The notes under the pieces were generated by a model that saw only the letters and a list, made by a program, of their open reading frames with translations, did no database searches and was not told the DNA's origin. Positions 1 to 7,689 of a DNA stretch of 15,794 nucleotides are shown here, piece by piece. Origin of the DNA: an uncultured Oscillospiraceae bacterium (GTDB taxonomy: Bacteria > Bacillota > Clostridia > Oscillospirales > Oscillospiraceae); assembly GCA_934591725.1 (NCBI GenBank), contig CAKTPR010000052.1:1-15794 (forward strand). The letters run 5' to 3'. The number at the start of each line of letters is the position of its first letter. Within the stretch, counting starts at the first letter, position 1. A program made the translations under genes and the position numbers.

Positions 1-1059
1 TGCAAGGTCGGTATTGATGGTGCTGATGAGCAGCTCATTGGAGAAGTTGCCGTCGGAGCCGAAGGGGAAGGTGCGCATCAGGAAGAAGCGCAGCGCATCG
101 ACGCCGAACATATCCGCCAGCACATAGGGATCGACGACGTTGCCCTTGGACTTGGACATCTTGCCGCCGTCAATGACGAGCCAGCCGTGACCGTATACGC
201 GCTTGGGCAGGGGCAGCTCCATGCTCATGAGCATTGCCGGCCAGATGATGGAATGGAAACGGACGATCTCCTTGCCGACGATGTGTACGTCTGCCGGCCA
301 GTATTTATCGAAATCGTCATACCTGTCGTTGAGCAGGCCGAGCGCGGTGCAGTAGTTGAAGAGCGCGTCGACCCAGACGTATACGACGTGACCCGGATCG
401 AAGTCCACAGGCACGCCCCAGTTGAAGCTCGTGCGGGAGACGCAGAGATCTTCAAGGCCGGGCTTGATGAAGTTGTTTATCATCTCATTGACGCGGGACG
501 GGGGAGTGAGGAAAGTGCCGCTCTCAAGCAGCTCCTGCACGGGCTTTGCGTACTTGGAGAGACGGAAGAAGTAGGCCTCCTCCTCGGCGTCGTGTACCTC
601 GCGGCCGCAGTCTGGGCATCTGCCGTCCTTGAGCTGGCTCTCGGTCCAAAAGCTCTCACAGGGAGTGCAGTACTTGCCCTTGTATGCGCCCTTATATATA
701 TCGCCCTTGTCATACATCTTCTTGAAGATGCGCTGTATGGACTTTACGTGATAATCGTCGGTGGTGCGGATGAAGCGGTCGTTCGAGATGTTCATCAGCT
801 TCCACAGATCCTTGATGCCGCCCTTGCCGTCGACGATGTTGTCAACGAACTGCTGAGGCGTGACGCCTGCGGCCTTGGCCTTTTCCTCGATTTTCTGGCC
901 GTGCTCGTCGGTGCCGGTGAGGAACATCACGTCGAAGCCTGCGAGCCTTTTGTAGCGGGCGATGGCGTCGGTCGCGACGGTGCAGTAGGCATGGCCTATG
1001 TGCAGCTTATCGGACGGGTAGTAGATGGGGGTGGTGATATAGAATTTTTTCTTTTCCAT
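1..1059 (-). CDS. metG: Methionine--tRNA ligase, N-terminal 353 residues (runs off the left edge)
   Basis: Charges tRNA-Met with methionine in the cytoplasm, a class I aminoacyl-tRNA synthetase. Reading leftward from the ATG at 1059, 353 codons stay open to base 1. The Rossmann-fold signature KLHIGHAY is at residues 18-25. A zinc-binding insert has paired cysteines at 131/134 (CTPC) and 148/151 (CPDC). The KMSKS loop is at 300-304 (GGKMSKSKGN). The last visible residues, INTDLA, match the start of the anticodon-binding helical domain, so roughly the C-terminal half or less is missing, by the window edge and not by mutation. An AGGAGA Shine-Dalgarno about nine bases upstream supports the start. 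It lies 32 bp after the vanW-like gene with no terminator, so it is probably the last visible gene of the htpG-hemW operon. No T-box or separate promoter is seen in the short gap. Confidence 0.97.
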   Translation of the reverse strand, partial: MEKKKFYITTPIYYPSDKLHIGHAYCTVATDAIARYKRLAGFDVMFLTGTDEHGQKIEEKAKAAGVTPQQFVDNIVDGKGGIKDLWKLMNISNDRFIRTTDDYHVKSIQRIFKKMYDKGDIYKGAYKGKYCTPCESFWTESQLKDGRCPDCGREVHDAEEEAYFFRLSKYAKPVQELLESGTFLTPPSRVNEMINNFIKPGLEDLCVSRTSFNWGVPVDFDPGHVVYVWVDALFNYCTALGLLNDRYDDFDKYWPADVHIVGKEIVRFHSIIWPAMLMSMELPLPKRVYGHGWLVIDGGKMSKSKGNVVDPYVLADMFGVDALRFFLMRTFPFGSDGNFSNELLISTINTDLA

Positions 1060-1091
1060 GCTCTCTTCTCCTGTATTGTATGTGCGGCCGG

Positions 1092-2882
1092 TCAGCCTGC
1101 ACGGTATAACTGTTCAAGCGCGTCGATGTAATCATCCTCGTTGAGCTTCTCCGCCGGCCAGGCGATGTCCTCGGTGTGCAGATAATACACGCCGCCGGGC
1201 TCTGCCGTCTCATAGAGGAAGTTGCCGTCCGCGTCGCTCACGGTGCGGTAGCCGTAGACGGTGTAGCCGATGAGGGTGTCGGTATAGGTCTCGTCATAGA
1301 CGGGGGTCGAGGTGTGCCGGAGCGTGACCTGAGTGCCGTCAACGTCGGTGCCCCATATCTCGATGGTCAGGGACTTTGCATCATTGTCGCAGTAGGCGAC
1401 TATTTTCACCGGATAGTCCCGGCTGTTGGAGAACTTATAGTCGGGCTTGCCCCAGCTGACGGTCGCGTCAAGGCCGTAGTCGAGATAGTCCACCTTGAAA
1501 TAATGGTTCGTGCGCGAGACGGTCTTGAGGTTTGCGAACATCACGGCGCAGTAGAGCGTCGAGGAGACCTGACAGATACCGCCGCCGATGGCCTCGACGA
1601 CCTGACCGTCGTTATACGCGCCGGCGCTCTTGTAGCCGGCCTCTTCGGTGCGCTCGCCGAGGGCGTCGTTATAGGAAAACACCTCACCCGGCAGCAGCAC
1701 CATGCCGTTGAGAGTGTCGGCGGCAAGATTGATGTTGTTGATGCGGTTCGACGTGCTCCATGTATAGAGCGTCGTCTGCGAACCGAGCTTGTCGCGGAAG
1801 AGCGCCGCGCGCAGATCCTCGGCGGTATACTCCGGATAGCTTATTTCGAGCGGGATCTTTACCTCCTCGGCAAGACCTGCGTCCTCCCAGAGCTTGCGCG
1901 CAGTGTCGGTATCAAAGCTGCACCCGACGACCTCGTCGACAACGTCGAAGGTTTCAGTGTAATACGCGTTCACCGGTTCGACGGCAAGTTCCTTGTACAT
2001 TGCCTGAAAGTCCGGTTCCGTGAGCGGCGTCCTGAGCGCGGAGAAGCTCAGCTCCTCCTGCCCCGCGGTCAGCGCCGATGCGACGGCGTTATAAAGTCCA
2101 TCGCGGTCAAGCTCAATTTCGCCCGCGCCCTTCACGAGCGTCAGCGTTTTCTTTTCCTTATCGAGCTTATAGCCCTTGTCGGCGGTGAGCAGCTTAAGCT
2201 GCTCAAGAGCGCCGTCAATGCGGTTATTGAGATAATCGGCGTTTACCGTTTTTTCAAGTGCGTCGACGTCCACGGGCAGTGCGCAGCAGAACAGATACCT
2301 GAAAAGGTTCCCGAACAGCCCCTGGGTGCGGCCATAGCCGTAGGCTGCGTCGGCGGCCTGCTCGCGGCTGAGCTTCATGCCCGCCGTGACATAGTCCACC
2401 TTGAAGCTGACCTTTGCAGGCAGCGTCACGACGAGGGTCTTGTCGACGATATCGTCCCAGCCCTGCTTATCGAGTGCGGCGAGGGTCTGTTCCTTTGTCA
2501 TACCGCCGACGTCGATGCCGTTAATGCGCACGTTCGGATAGTTCGTGTCGCTGCCGGTCACGATATAGCCGCCGATGGCCGCGGCGGATATAATGAGCAC
2601 GAGGACTGCGGCGACCACTATCGCCGTGATCTTCAGATGCTTTGCCCGCGCGGCTTTCTGCTTTTTCTCCTCGGCGCTGAGGGGCGGCTTTTCCTTGGCC
2701 TTGCGCCGCGCTTCGGAGGCCTGCTTCTTCTCCTCAATGCGCGCCTGTTTCTTTTCCTCAGCGGCGCGGAGCTTTTCGGCCTTTTCCTCGGCTTCGAGCC
2801 GCTCGCGCCGCTGCGCGCGAGTCTCGGTGCGGGGAGACTTTTCAGAGCCGTCAGGCGTGAAATTATTGTTCCTGTCTGTCAA
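1092..2882 (-). CDS. VanW-family membrane-anchored cell-envelope protein
   Basis: Probably a cell-envelope protein; the exact reaction of VanW domains is not established. From the chosen TTG start it is 596 residues. Residues 1-84 are cytoplasmic and rich in Lys, Glu, Arg and Ala (likely coiled coil). One membrane helix lies at about 85-107, followed by an extracellular region of about 190-350 resembling the putative peptidoglycan-binding (PG_binding_4) domain. A VanW domain at about 379-511 carries the family hallmarks LLPGEVFSYN and GGGICQVSSTLY. A roughly 85-residue tail follows. Start choice: the frame stays open into hemW, but the TTG at 2882 has GAGG eight bases upstream and sits just after the hemW stop. 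The nearest upstream ATG (3035) would overlap hemW by about 100 bp. It lies 53 bp after hemW and 32 bp before metG, so it is likely co-transcribed. VanW is named after an accessory gene in vancomycin-resistance clusters, but nothing here suggests resistance. Confidence 0.88.
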   Translation of the reverse strand: MTDRNNNFTPDGSEKSPRTETRAQRRERLEAEEKAEKLRAAEEKKQARIEEKKQASEARRKAKEKPPLSAEEKKQKAARAKHLKITAIVVAAVLVLIISAAAIGGYIVTGSDTNYPNVRINGIDVGGMTKEQTLAALDKQGWDDIVDKTLVVTLPAKVSFKVDYVTAGMKLSREQAADAAYGYGRTQGLFGNLFRYLFCCALPVDVDALEKTVNADYLNNRIDGALEQLKLLTADKGYKLDKEKKTLTLVKGAGEIELDRDGLYNAVASALTAGQEELSFSALRTPLTEPDFQAMYKELAVEPVNAYYTETFDVVDEVVGCSFDTDTARKLWEDAGLAEEVKIPLEISYPEYTAEDLRAALFRDKLGSQTTLYTWSTSNRINNINLAADTLNGMVLLPGEVFSYNDALGERTEEAGYKSAGAYNDGQVVEAIGGGICQVSSTLYCAVMFANLKTVSRTNHYFKVDYLDYGLDATVSWGKPDYKFSNSRDYPVKIVAYCDNDAKSLTIEIWGTDVDGTQVTLRHTSTPVYDETYTDTLIGYTVYGYRTVSDADGNFLYETAEPGGVYYLHTEDIAWPAEKLNEDDYIDALEQLYRAG

Positions 2883-2935
2883 ATCACTGACCTCACTGGT
2901 TTGCTTGTCAAAAAAAATCCTGCGTTGTGTGGTGC

Positions 2936-4198
2936 TTACTGATTCATCTTCTGCTCGTAAAGCTCGGCGAAAAGCTCCTCCTCGCCCTTGGGCAGACTGA
3001 TCTTGTATGCGGCGCGGTCTGCGTCCTGCATCCACGGGGTGCTGTCTATGCGGCCGCTGGCCTGAGTCTCAAGCATGATGCCGATAAGCGTGTTTGAAAT
3101 GAGGAAGCCCGGCACGGTGAAGTGCCAGCGATCCTCCGTCAGCTCGACCCAGCCCTTTTCCTTGAAGGCCTGAAGCACCTTGAGGATCGGCCTCCAGTCG
3201 CACTGGCAGCGCAGACGGTAGTCATGCTCGGATATCCCGCGCGAGGTGCGCATGCCGAGCATGACATATTCGACCGCGCGCTCAAGCGGGTCTATCTGCT
3301 CATACTCGTCGACTATGCTGATCTTCTTATGCACACCGTAGATATACTGCTTGAGATCCTTGACGAAGCTGTAACGGACATTGCCGATGCAGCTGTGCGC
3401 GCCGGGGCCGAAGCTCATATAATCGTCCATGTTCCAGTATTTCAGATTGTGTCTGGACTCGTAGCCGGGGGCGGCGAAGTTGGATATTTCATACTGCTTG
3501 TAGCCGTAGCGCTCCAGCATCTCGGCGGCGTAGGAATACATGTCCGCCTGCGCGTCGTCGTCCGGGAGGATGGAGGAGCCGTTATACTCCTTGTACATCC
3601 GCGTGCCCGGCTCAAGCTTCAGCCCGTAGCATGAGATGTGCTCCGGGTGCATCTCGACGATCTTTGAAAGCGTCTCCGCCCAGTCGCTCTTTGTCTGGCT
3701 CGGCAGGCCGTACATAAGATCGACGCTTATGTTGTCAAACCCTGCCTTGCGCGCATCGGCAAAGGCCTTCTGCGCCTGAAGGAAGTTGTGACGGCGGCCG
3801 ATGAGCTTGAGAAGGTTCGGGTCGGAAGCCTGAATGCCTATGGACAGGCGGTTCACGCCCTCGGCGCGCAGGAGCTTGAGCGCGGTGAGACTGATGCTGT
3901 CGGGGTTGCACTCGACGGTGACCTCGGAATCGAGCCGGACATTGCCGTTGAGCTTGAGCGTGTCGAATATCTCGACGATCCTGTCCGCTCCGTAGTAGCT
4001 GGGAGTACCGCCGCCGAAGTATATTGAGTCGACCTCATAGTTCTTTATCGAATGCGAGGACTCGTCGATATGGTCGAGCAGCGCCTCCTGATAGTCCGGC
4101 ATGATGTAGTCGCAGCCCTGGAGCGAATAGAAATCGCAGTAGCTGCACTTGCTGGCGCAGAACGGTATATGGATGTATATTCCCAGCCGTTTTTTCAT
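2936..4198 (-). CDS. hemW: Radical SAM heme chaperone HemW (coproporphyrinogen III oxidase-like)
   Basis: A radical SAM protein of the HemN/HemW family, cytoplasmic, 420 residues. The [4Fe-4S] motif CX3CX2C is at Cys14, Cys18 and Cys21, followed by D-F-Y. True HemN has CX3CX2CXC with a further cysteine, so the pattern favours HemW, which binds heme and is implicated in heme delivery. The SAM-binding GGGTP is at 62-66 after a beta strand, and the C-terminal third looks like a HemN_C domain. At 420 residues it is somewhat longer than the usual 370-390. The ATG at 4198 has GGAGA about ten bases upstream. It starts 24 bp after htpG, so it is almost certainly in the same transcript. Many anaerobic Clostridia carry this gene without a full heme pathway, so its substrate in this organism cannot be stated. 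Older annotations often call it HemN. Confidence 0.95.
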   Translation of the reverse strand: MKKRLGIYIHIPFCASKCSYCDFYSLQGCDYIMPDYQEALLDHIDESSHSIKNYEVDSIYFGGGTPSYYGADRIVEIFDTLKLNGNVRLDSEVTVECNPDSISLTALKLLRAEGVNRLSIGIQASDPNLLKLIGRRHNFLQAQKAFADARKAGFDNISVDLMYGLPSQTKSDWAETLSKIVEMHPEHISCYGLKLEPGTRMYKEYNGSSILPDDDAQADMYSYAAEMLERYGYKQYEISNFAAPGYESRHNLKYWNMDDYMSFGPGAHSCIGNVRYSFVKDLKQYIYGVHKKISIVDEYEQIDPLERAVEYVMLGMRTSRGISEHDYRLRCQCDWRPILKVLQAFKEKGWVELTEDRWHFTVPGFLISNTLIGIMLETQASGRIDSTPWMQDADRAAYKISLPKGEEELFAELYEQKMNQ

Positions 4199-4222
4199 AG
4201 AAGATAATTCTCCGGATAAAGT

Positions 4223-6142
4223 TTAGAACAGTTCACTTACCTGTGCGGCAAAAGCTGCGGGATCCTCGATCTCCGCGCCGGAGACCATTTCGGCAAGACG
4301 CGCGAGGATGAGGGACATGGTCTTGGCCTTCTCCTTGTCGCCCGCTTCCCATGCGGTCTTGAGCGCCTGGAAGGCGTGATGCTCGCCGTTGAGCTCAAGC
4401 ACGCGCGTTGCGCGCACCTTGCGCATCTCCTCGCTGGGGCCATGGCGGAAGTACTTCTCCATCTCCAGCGTGACGCCGCCCTCGGTGGTCAGGCAGCAGG
4501 GCTGATTGGTGAGCTTTCTTGAGAGCTTGACGCTCGCAACAGCGTCGCCGACGGACTGCTTGACAAAGTCAAGCAGCTCCTTGTTTTCAACATCGCGCTC
4601 CTCGGCGGCCTTCTTCTCGTCCTCGGTCTCGAAGCCGAGGTCGTCGGTAACGACGTTGCAGAAGAGCTTGCCGTCCTGATCGTGCAGGCATTCGAGCACC
4701 ATCTCGTCGAGCGGGCTCGTGAGGTAGATAAGCTCATAGCCGCGCGCCTTGACCTCCTCGCACTGGGGCAGGCTCATGGCATGCTTGAGAGAGTCGGAGC
4801 TTGCATAGTATATGGCCTTCTGGCTCTCAGGCATTTTCTCGACATACTCCTTGAGCGTCACCTGATGCTCCTCGGAGGTGTAGAATATCAGCAGGTCGCG
4901 CAGCAGATCCTTATAGCGGCCGTACTCGTCGCACACGCCGCACTTGAGATGCACGCCGAAGTTGCGGAAGAATTCCTCGTACTTGGGCCGGTCGTCACGC
5001 ATGAGCTTTTCAAGCTCGCCCTTGATGCGCTTTTCAAGGTTCTGGCCGATAACGCGCAGCTGTCTGTCGTGCTGGAGAAGCTCACGGGAGATGTTCAGCG
5101 AGAGATCGGGGGAGTCGACAACGCCCTTGACGAACTCAAAATAATCGTGGACGAGCTTGTCGCACTTCTCCATTATCATGACGCCGTTGGAGTAGAGTGT
5201 TATCCCACCCTTATTGTCGCCGGTAAACGCGTTTTCATTCTCCTCACCGGGGACAAACAGCATAGCCTTGTAGCTCACCGCACCCTCGGCGTTGATGCGT
5301 ACCAGCGCGCAGGGATCCTTGCGGTCTCGGTTCTTCTCCTTGTACCATGCGATGCAGTCATCATCCGTGACCTCGCTCTTGCTGCGCTGCCATATGGGGA
5401 TCATGCTGTTGACGGTCTCGTTCTCCGTGACCATGCGGTAATCGTACTTCGGGTTGCCGTTATCGTCCTTTTCGCCGGTCTCGAAGCTCTCGCGGTGCTC
5501 GACGTCCATCTTGATCGGCCAGCGGACATAGTCGGAGTACTTCTTTATAAGCGCCTTGAGCTTCCAGACTTCGAGGAAGGTGCCGTATATCTCCTCCTCG
5601 GTGTCGGGCTTTATGTGCATGATAACGTCGGTGCCGACGCTCTCCTTCTCGCAGGGAGTGACGGTGTAGCCGTCAGCGCCGCGGCTCTCCCACTTGACGC
5701 CCATGTCCTCGCCGTACTTGCGGGTGATGACAGTGACCTCATCCGCGACCATGAAGGCCGAATAGAAGCCGACGCCGAACTGGCCGATAATGGAGAGATC
5801 CTCGCCCTCGGCCTGCTCCTTGTCCATCTCGCCCTTGAACTTGAGCGAGCCGCTCTTTGCGATGACGCCGAGGTTGTTTTCGCACTCCTCCATCGTCATG
5901 CCGATGCCGTTGTCGCGCACGGTCAGGGTGCGTGCGTCCTTATCGGGGATGATGTCGATCTTATAATCCGCGCGGCTCATGCCGACGTTTGTGTCCGTCA
6001 GGGACAGGTAGCACAGCTTGTCTATCGCGTCGGACGCATTGGAGATGATCTCACGCAGGAAAATCTCGCGGTTGGTGTATATGGAATTGATCATCAGATC
6101 GAGCAGACGCTTGGATTCCGCCTTGAATTGTTTCTTACTCAT
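4223..6142 (-). CDS. htpG: Molecular chaperone HtpG (Hsp90 family)
   Basis: ATP-dependent cytoplasmic Hsp90 chaperone, 639 residues, a normal full length for bacterial HtpG. The GHKL ATPase motifs are intact: the catalytic Glu31 and Asn35 in REIISNASDAIDKL, DNGIGMT at 77-83, and the lid/ATP glycine motif GQFGVGFYS at 120-128. The middle domain has the conserved NISRELLQ segment with an arginine. A C-terminal dimerisation domain follows. The ATG at 6142 follows a GGAGG Shine-Dalgarno with about nine bases spacing. It appears to be the first gene of the operon htpG-hemW-vanW-metG. The promoter found lies over 300 bp upstream, with the inverted-repeat element 6172-6444 between promoter and gene. 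No CIRCE operator (the TTAGCACTC inverted repeat) is visible, so HrcA control is not supported. Confidence 0.98.
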   Translation of the reverse strand: MSKKQFKAESKRLLDLMINSIYTNREIFLREIISNASDAIDKLCYLSLTDTNVGMSRADYKIDIIPDKDARTLTVRDNGIGMTMEECENNLGVIAKSGSLKFKGEMDKEQAEGEDLSIIGQFGVGFYSAFMVADEVTVITRKYGEDMGVKWESRGADGYTVTPCEKESVGTDVIMHIKPDTEEEIYGTFLEVWKLKALIKKYSDYVRWPIKMDVEHRESFETGEKDDNGNPKYDYRMVTENETVNSMIPIWQRSKSEVTDDDCIAWYKEKNRDRKDPCALVRINAEGAVSYKAMLFVPGEENENAFTGDNKGGITLYSNGVMIMEKCDKLVHDYFEFVKGVVDSPDLSLNISRELLQHDRQLRVIGQNLEKRIKGELEKLMRDDRPKYEEFFRNFGVHLKCGVCDEYGRYKDLLRDLLIFYTSEEHQVTLKEYVEKMPESQKAIYYASSDSLKHAMSLPQCEEVKARGYELIYLTSPLDEMVLECLHDQDGKLFCNVVTDDLGFETEDEKKAAEERDVENKELLDFVKQSVGDAVASVKLSRKLTNQPCCLTTEGGVTLEMEKYFRHGPSEEMRKVRATRVLELNGEHHAFQALKTAWEAGDKEKAKTMSLILARLAEMVSGAEIEDPAAFAAQVSELF

Positions 6143-6171
6143 ATGTCTATGCCTCCAAAGTTATGAAGTTA

Positions 6172-6444
6172 CCATCAATTGACAAGAGCACACACGCCTG
6201 ACAGCGTGTCTTTCTGGTGCTTTTTGTCCTTTTCGCCTTGACGGGCGTCAGCCCGTCCGCGTCTCAAAAACCAAAAATCATACAAAAATCCATCGCTGTC
6301 AGGTGCAAGCAGTTTTGCCGGAGCAGAAAAGCGTTCAGGCAATGAAAAGCCCGCAGGCAATACTTTGTGTATTGGCAAGGGCTTTGAAGCGGCATGGGCG
6401 TTTTTCTGCCCGTCAAAACCGTATGTGTCCTTGCCAATTGATGG
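6172..6444. repeat. 273-bp inverted-repeat element in the htpG leader (MITE-like or structured RNA)
   Basis: The outer 25 bases at 6172-6196 and the reverse complement of 6420-6444 match at 21 of 25 positions, the first ten (CCATCAATTG) perfectly. Internal hairpins are visible: ACACGC/GCGTGT at 6192-6209 with a six-base loop, GACGGGC/GCCCGTC at 6240-6257 with a GTCA loop, and a nested one with AAAGCCC (6346-6352) pairing GGGCTTT (6379-6385) around CAATAC/GTATTG (6358-6374). No convincing target-site duplication flanks it and it encodes no transposase. It sits between the promoter at 6465-6492 and the htpG start, so it would be transcribed on the minus strand as htpG leader. A non-autonomous mobile repeat (MITE) and a structured leader RNA both fit; the terminal repeats favour the former. 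The minus-strand frame 6175-6492 is open across it but is not convincing as a gene. Confidence 0.7.
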
Positions 6445-6464
6445 AATTATTTCAGTAAATATAT

Positions 6465-6492
6465 AGTATAGCACAAAAGTCGGGAATTTCAA
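6465..6492 (-). promoter_or_regulatory. Sigma-A promoter for the htpG operon
   Basis: On the minus strand a -35 box TTGAAA (6487-6492) and a -10 box TATACT (6465-6470) are separated by 16 bases, with an extended -10 TG one base before the hexamer. Transcription would start near 6458 and run through the inverted-repeat element into htpG, giving a leader of about 315 bases. No closer strong promoter was found inside the element. Confidence 0.65.
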
Positions 6493-6528
6493 TATTTTGG
6501 GGCGGGAGAAGCGCGTAATTTACACTTA

Positions 6529-6565
6529 TATAAAATTTGGACGGGGCAGCGGCTGTGCCCCGTCC
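6529..6565 (-). terminator. Intrinsic terminator after the PAP2 gene
   Basis: A nine-base-pair perfect stem GGACGGGGC / GCCCCGTCC (6539-6547 with 6557-6565) with a nine-base loop lies 12 bp past the PAP2 stop codon. On the minus strand it is followed by a broken T tract (AAATTTTATA). The stem is strong; the imperfect T run lowers certainty. Confidence 0.65.
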
Positions 6566-6577
6566 GGACTTAAGAGA

Positions 6578-7513
6578 TCATTTCTTCTCGTGCTTGCCCT
6601 TGTATGCGCCCGGCATCGAGGGCAGATTGAGCTTGAAGCGCTGGGACGGCGCGCTCTCCGCCTTCGCGTGGCTCCCGGCTCTGGGAGCGGCGGCACTGCG
6701 GCGCGGCGCACTCTCACTCTCGTCGAGATCGTCCGTTTCGTCGCCGCGTGTCTCGAACGCGGGGCCGCGGCGGTTGCGTATCGTCTCCACAGTGAGCGGA
6801 GCCTTCTTCACAGGAGCGGGCTTCTTCTCAGGGGCTGCGCCGATGAAGGGAATGTCGAAGGGCAGGACCTCGCGGATATCGAAATCCAGCACCAGCTCCG
6901 CAATGGGCATGGAATCGCGCCTGTCCTCAAGGAAGCTGAAAATGAAGCGGGTGATGACCCACGCGATAAAGCCAGAGGCCACGCCGATTATCGCCGCGAC
7001 GAGCACGTCGGACGGGTAGTGCGCCATGAGATAGTTTCTGGATATGGCCATGAGCAGCACGATGACGACCGAGGGGACGACGAGCTTCTTGCCCTTCATC
7101 AGGCTCAGCGCCGTCATGCCCGCGGCGCAGGCCGTGACATGCCCTGAGGGGAAGGAGTACCCATCCTCAACCGGGGAGCCGACAAACATCCGCCACTCGC
7201 GGAACTGCTCGACCGTCTCGAACGGGCGCGGGCGGGCGATGGTATCTTTGAGGATAATATTCGTGATGAGCGCGCCGCAGCACACTGCGCCGAACACGCA
7301 CACACCGGTGTCGCGCTCGTTTGAAAAGCACATGAATATCAGCGCCAGCAGGAAGAAGATTATGCCCTTTTCGCCGAGGAAGGTGATGACCTTCATGAGC
7401 GGGGTGAGTACGGCGCCGAGAGCGGTCGCCAGAGAATGCATCAGGGAGAGAATGGCGTTATCATAGCCGGAGAAAAATTCATTCAGCCACAGAGCGGCAG
7501 AGGTCATTGCCAT
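6578..7513 (-). CDS. PAP2-family membrane phosphatase with a long cytoplasmic-type tail
   Basis: An integral membrane phosphatase of the PAP2 (phosphatidic acid phosphatase type 2) superfamily, whose members act on lipid phosphates such as undecaprenyl pyrophosphate or phosphatidylglycerol phosphate; the substrate here is not determinable. The three catalytic motifs are complete: KX6RP at Lys89-Pro97, PSGH at 122-125, and SRX5HX3D at Ser158-Asp169. Several hydrophobic helices fill residues 20-195. Residues 200-311 form a hydrophilic tail rich in Lys, Arg, Ser, Pro and Ala, with no recognised domain and unusual for a simple PAP2 protein of about 200 residues. The ATG at 7513 is preferred over the one two codons later because AAGGA lies eight bases upstream of it. 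Single-gene transcript with its own promoter and terminator, divergent from the DUF362 gene. Confidence 0.92.
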   Translation of the reverse strand: MAMTSAALWLNEFFSGYDNAILSLMHSLATALGAVLTPLMKVITFLGEKGIIFFLLALIFMCFSNERDTGVCVFGAVCCGALITNIILKDTIARPRPFETVEQFREWRMFVGSPVEDGYSFPSGHVTACAAGMTALSLMKGKKLVVPSVVIVLLMAISRNYLMAHYPSDVLVAAIIGVASGFIAWVITRFIFSFLEDRRDSMPIAELVLDFDIREVLPFDIPFIGAAPEKKPAPVKKAPLTVETIRNRRGPAFETRGDETDDLDESESAPRRSAAAPRAGSHAKAESAPSQRFKLNLPSMPGAYKGKHEKK

Positions 7514-7547
7514 GCGCGTGATCCTTCTTTCTATAATGGTCGCGCTT

Positions 7548-7577
7548 ATTATACCCTATAAACCGCAAATATGGCAA
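7548..7577 (-). promoter_or_regulatory. Sigma-A promoter for the PAP2 gene
   Basis: On the minus strand TTGCCA (7572-7577) and a perfect TATAAT (7548-7553) are 18 bases apart, about 35 bp upstream of the PAP2 start codon. Confidence 0.7.
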
Positions 7578-7619
7578 GAAATTTAATCGCAGCAACGGAA
7601 ACGTTAAAAAAGCGTTTAC

Positions 7620-7649
7620 TTGACAGCACGGCTGCCGGAGCATTATTAT
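7620..7649 (+). promoter_or_regulatory. Sigma-A promoter for the DUF362 gene
   Basis: A perfect -35 TTGACA (7620-7625) is followed after 18 bases by TATTAT (7644-7649), about 40 bp upstream of the DUF362 start. Just upstream is a short inverted repeat, AAACG (7599-7603) and CGTTT (7613-7617), spaced nine bases, that abuts the -35 and could be an operator. Confidence 0.65.
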
Positions 7650-7689
7650 ATAACTGTATGGTCATTATCCACCGAAAGGAGAGAAGAAC

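Noticed and set aside
187..1131. 314-codon plus-strand ORF at the left edge
   Set aside because: It is antisense to metG, whose HIGH, zinc and KMSKS motifs read cleanly on the minus strand.
1176..2942. 588-codon plus-strand ORF opposite the vanW-like gene
   Set aside because: Antisense shadow of a gene with clear VanW motifs; no family features of its own.
4682..6166. 494-codon plus-strand ORF opposite htpG
   Set aside because: Antisense shadow; low-complexity Leu/Val/Ala/Asp product, no Shine-Dalgarno, and htpG is intact on the other strand.
6222..6240. GAAAAGG sequence in the htpG leader, like the positive heat-shock element of B. subtilis htpG
   Set aside because: In B. subtilis it sits directly downstream of the -10; here it is over 200 bases from the promoter and inside the repeat element, so a chance match is more likely.
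6175..6492. A 105-codon minus-strand ORF across the inverted-repeat element
   Set aside because: Its start overlaps the -35 of the htpG promoter, so the mapped promoter would not transcribe its start; no Shine-Dalgarno; both ends are the terminal repeats of the element and the peptide has no recognisable domain.
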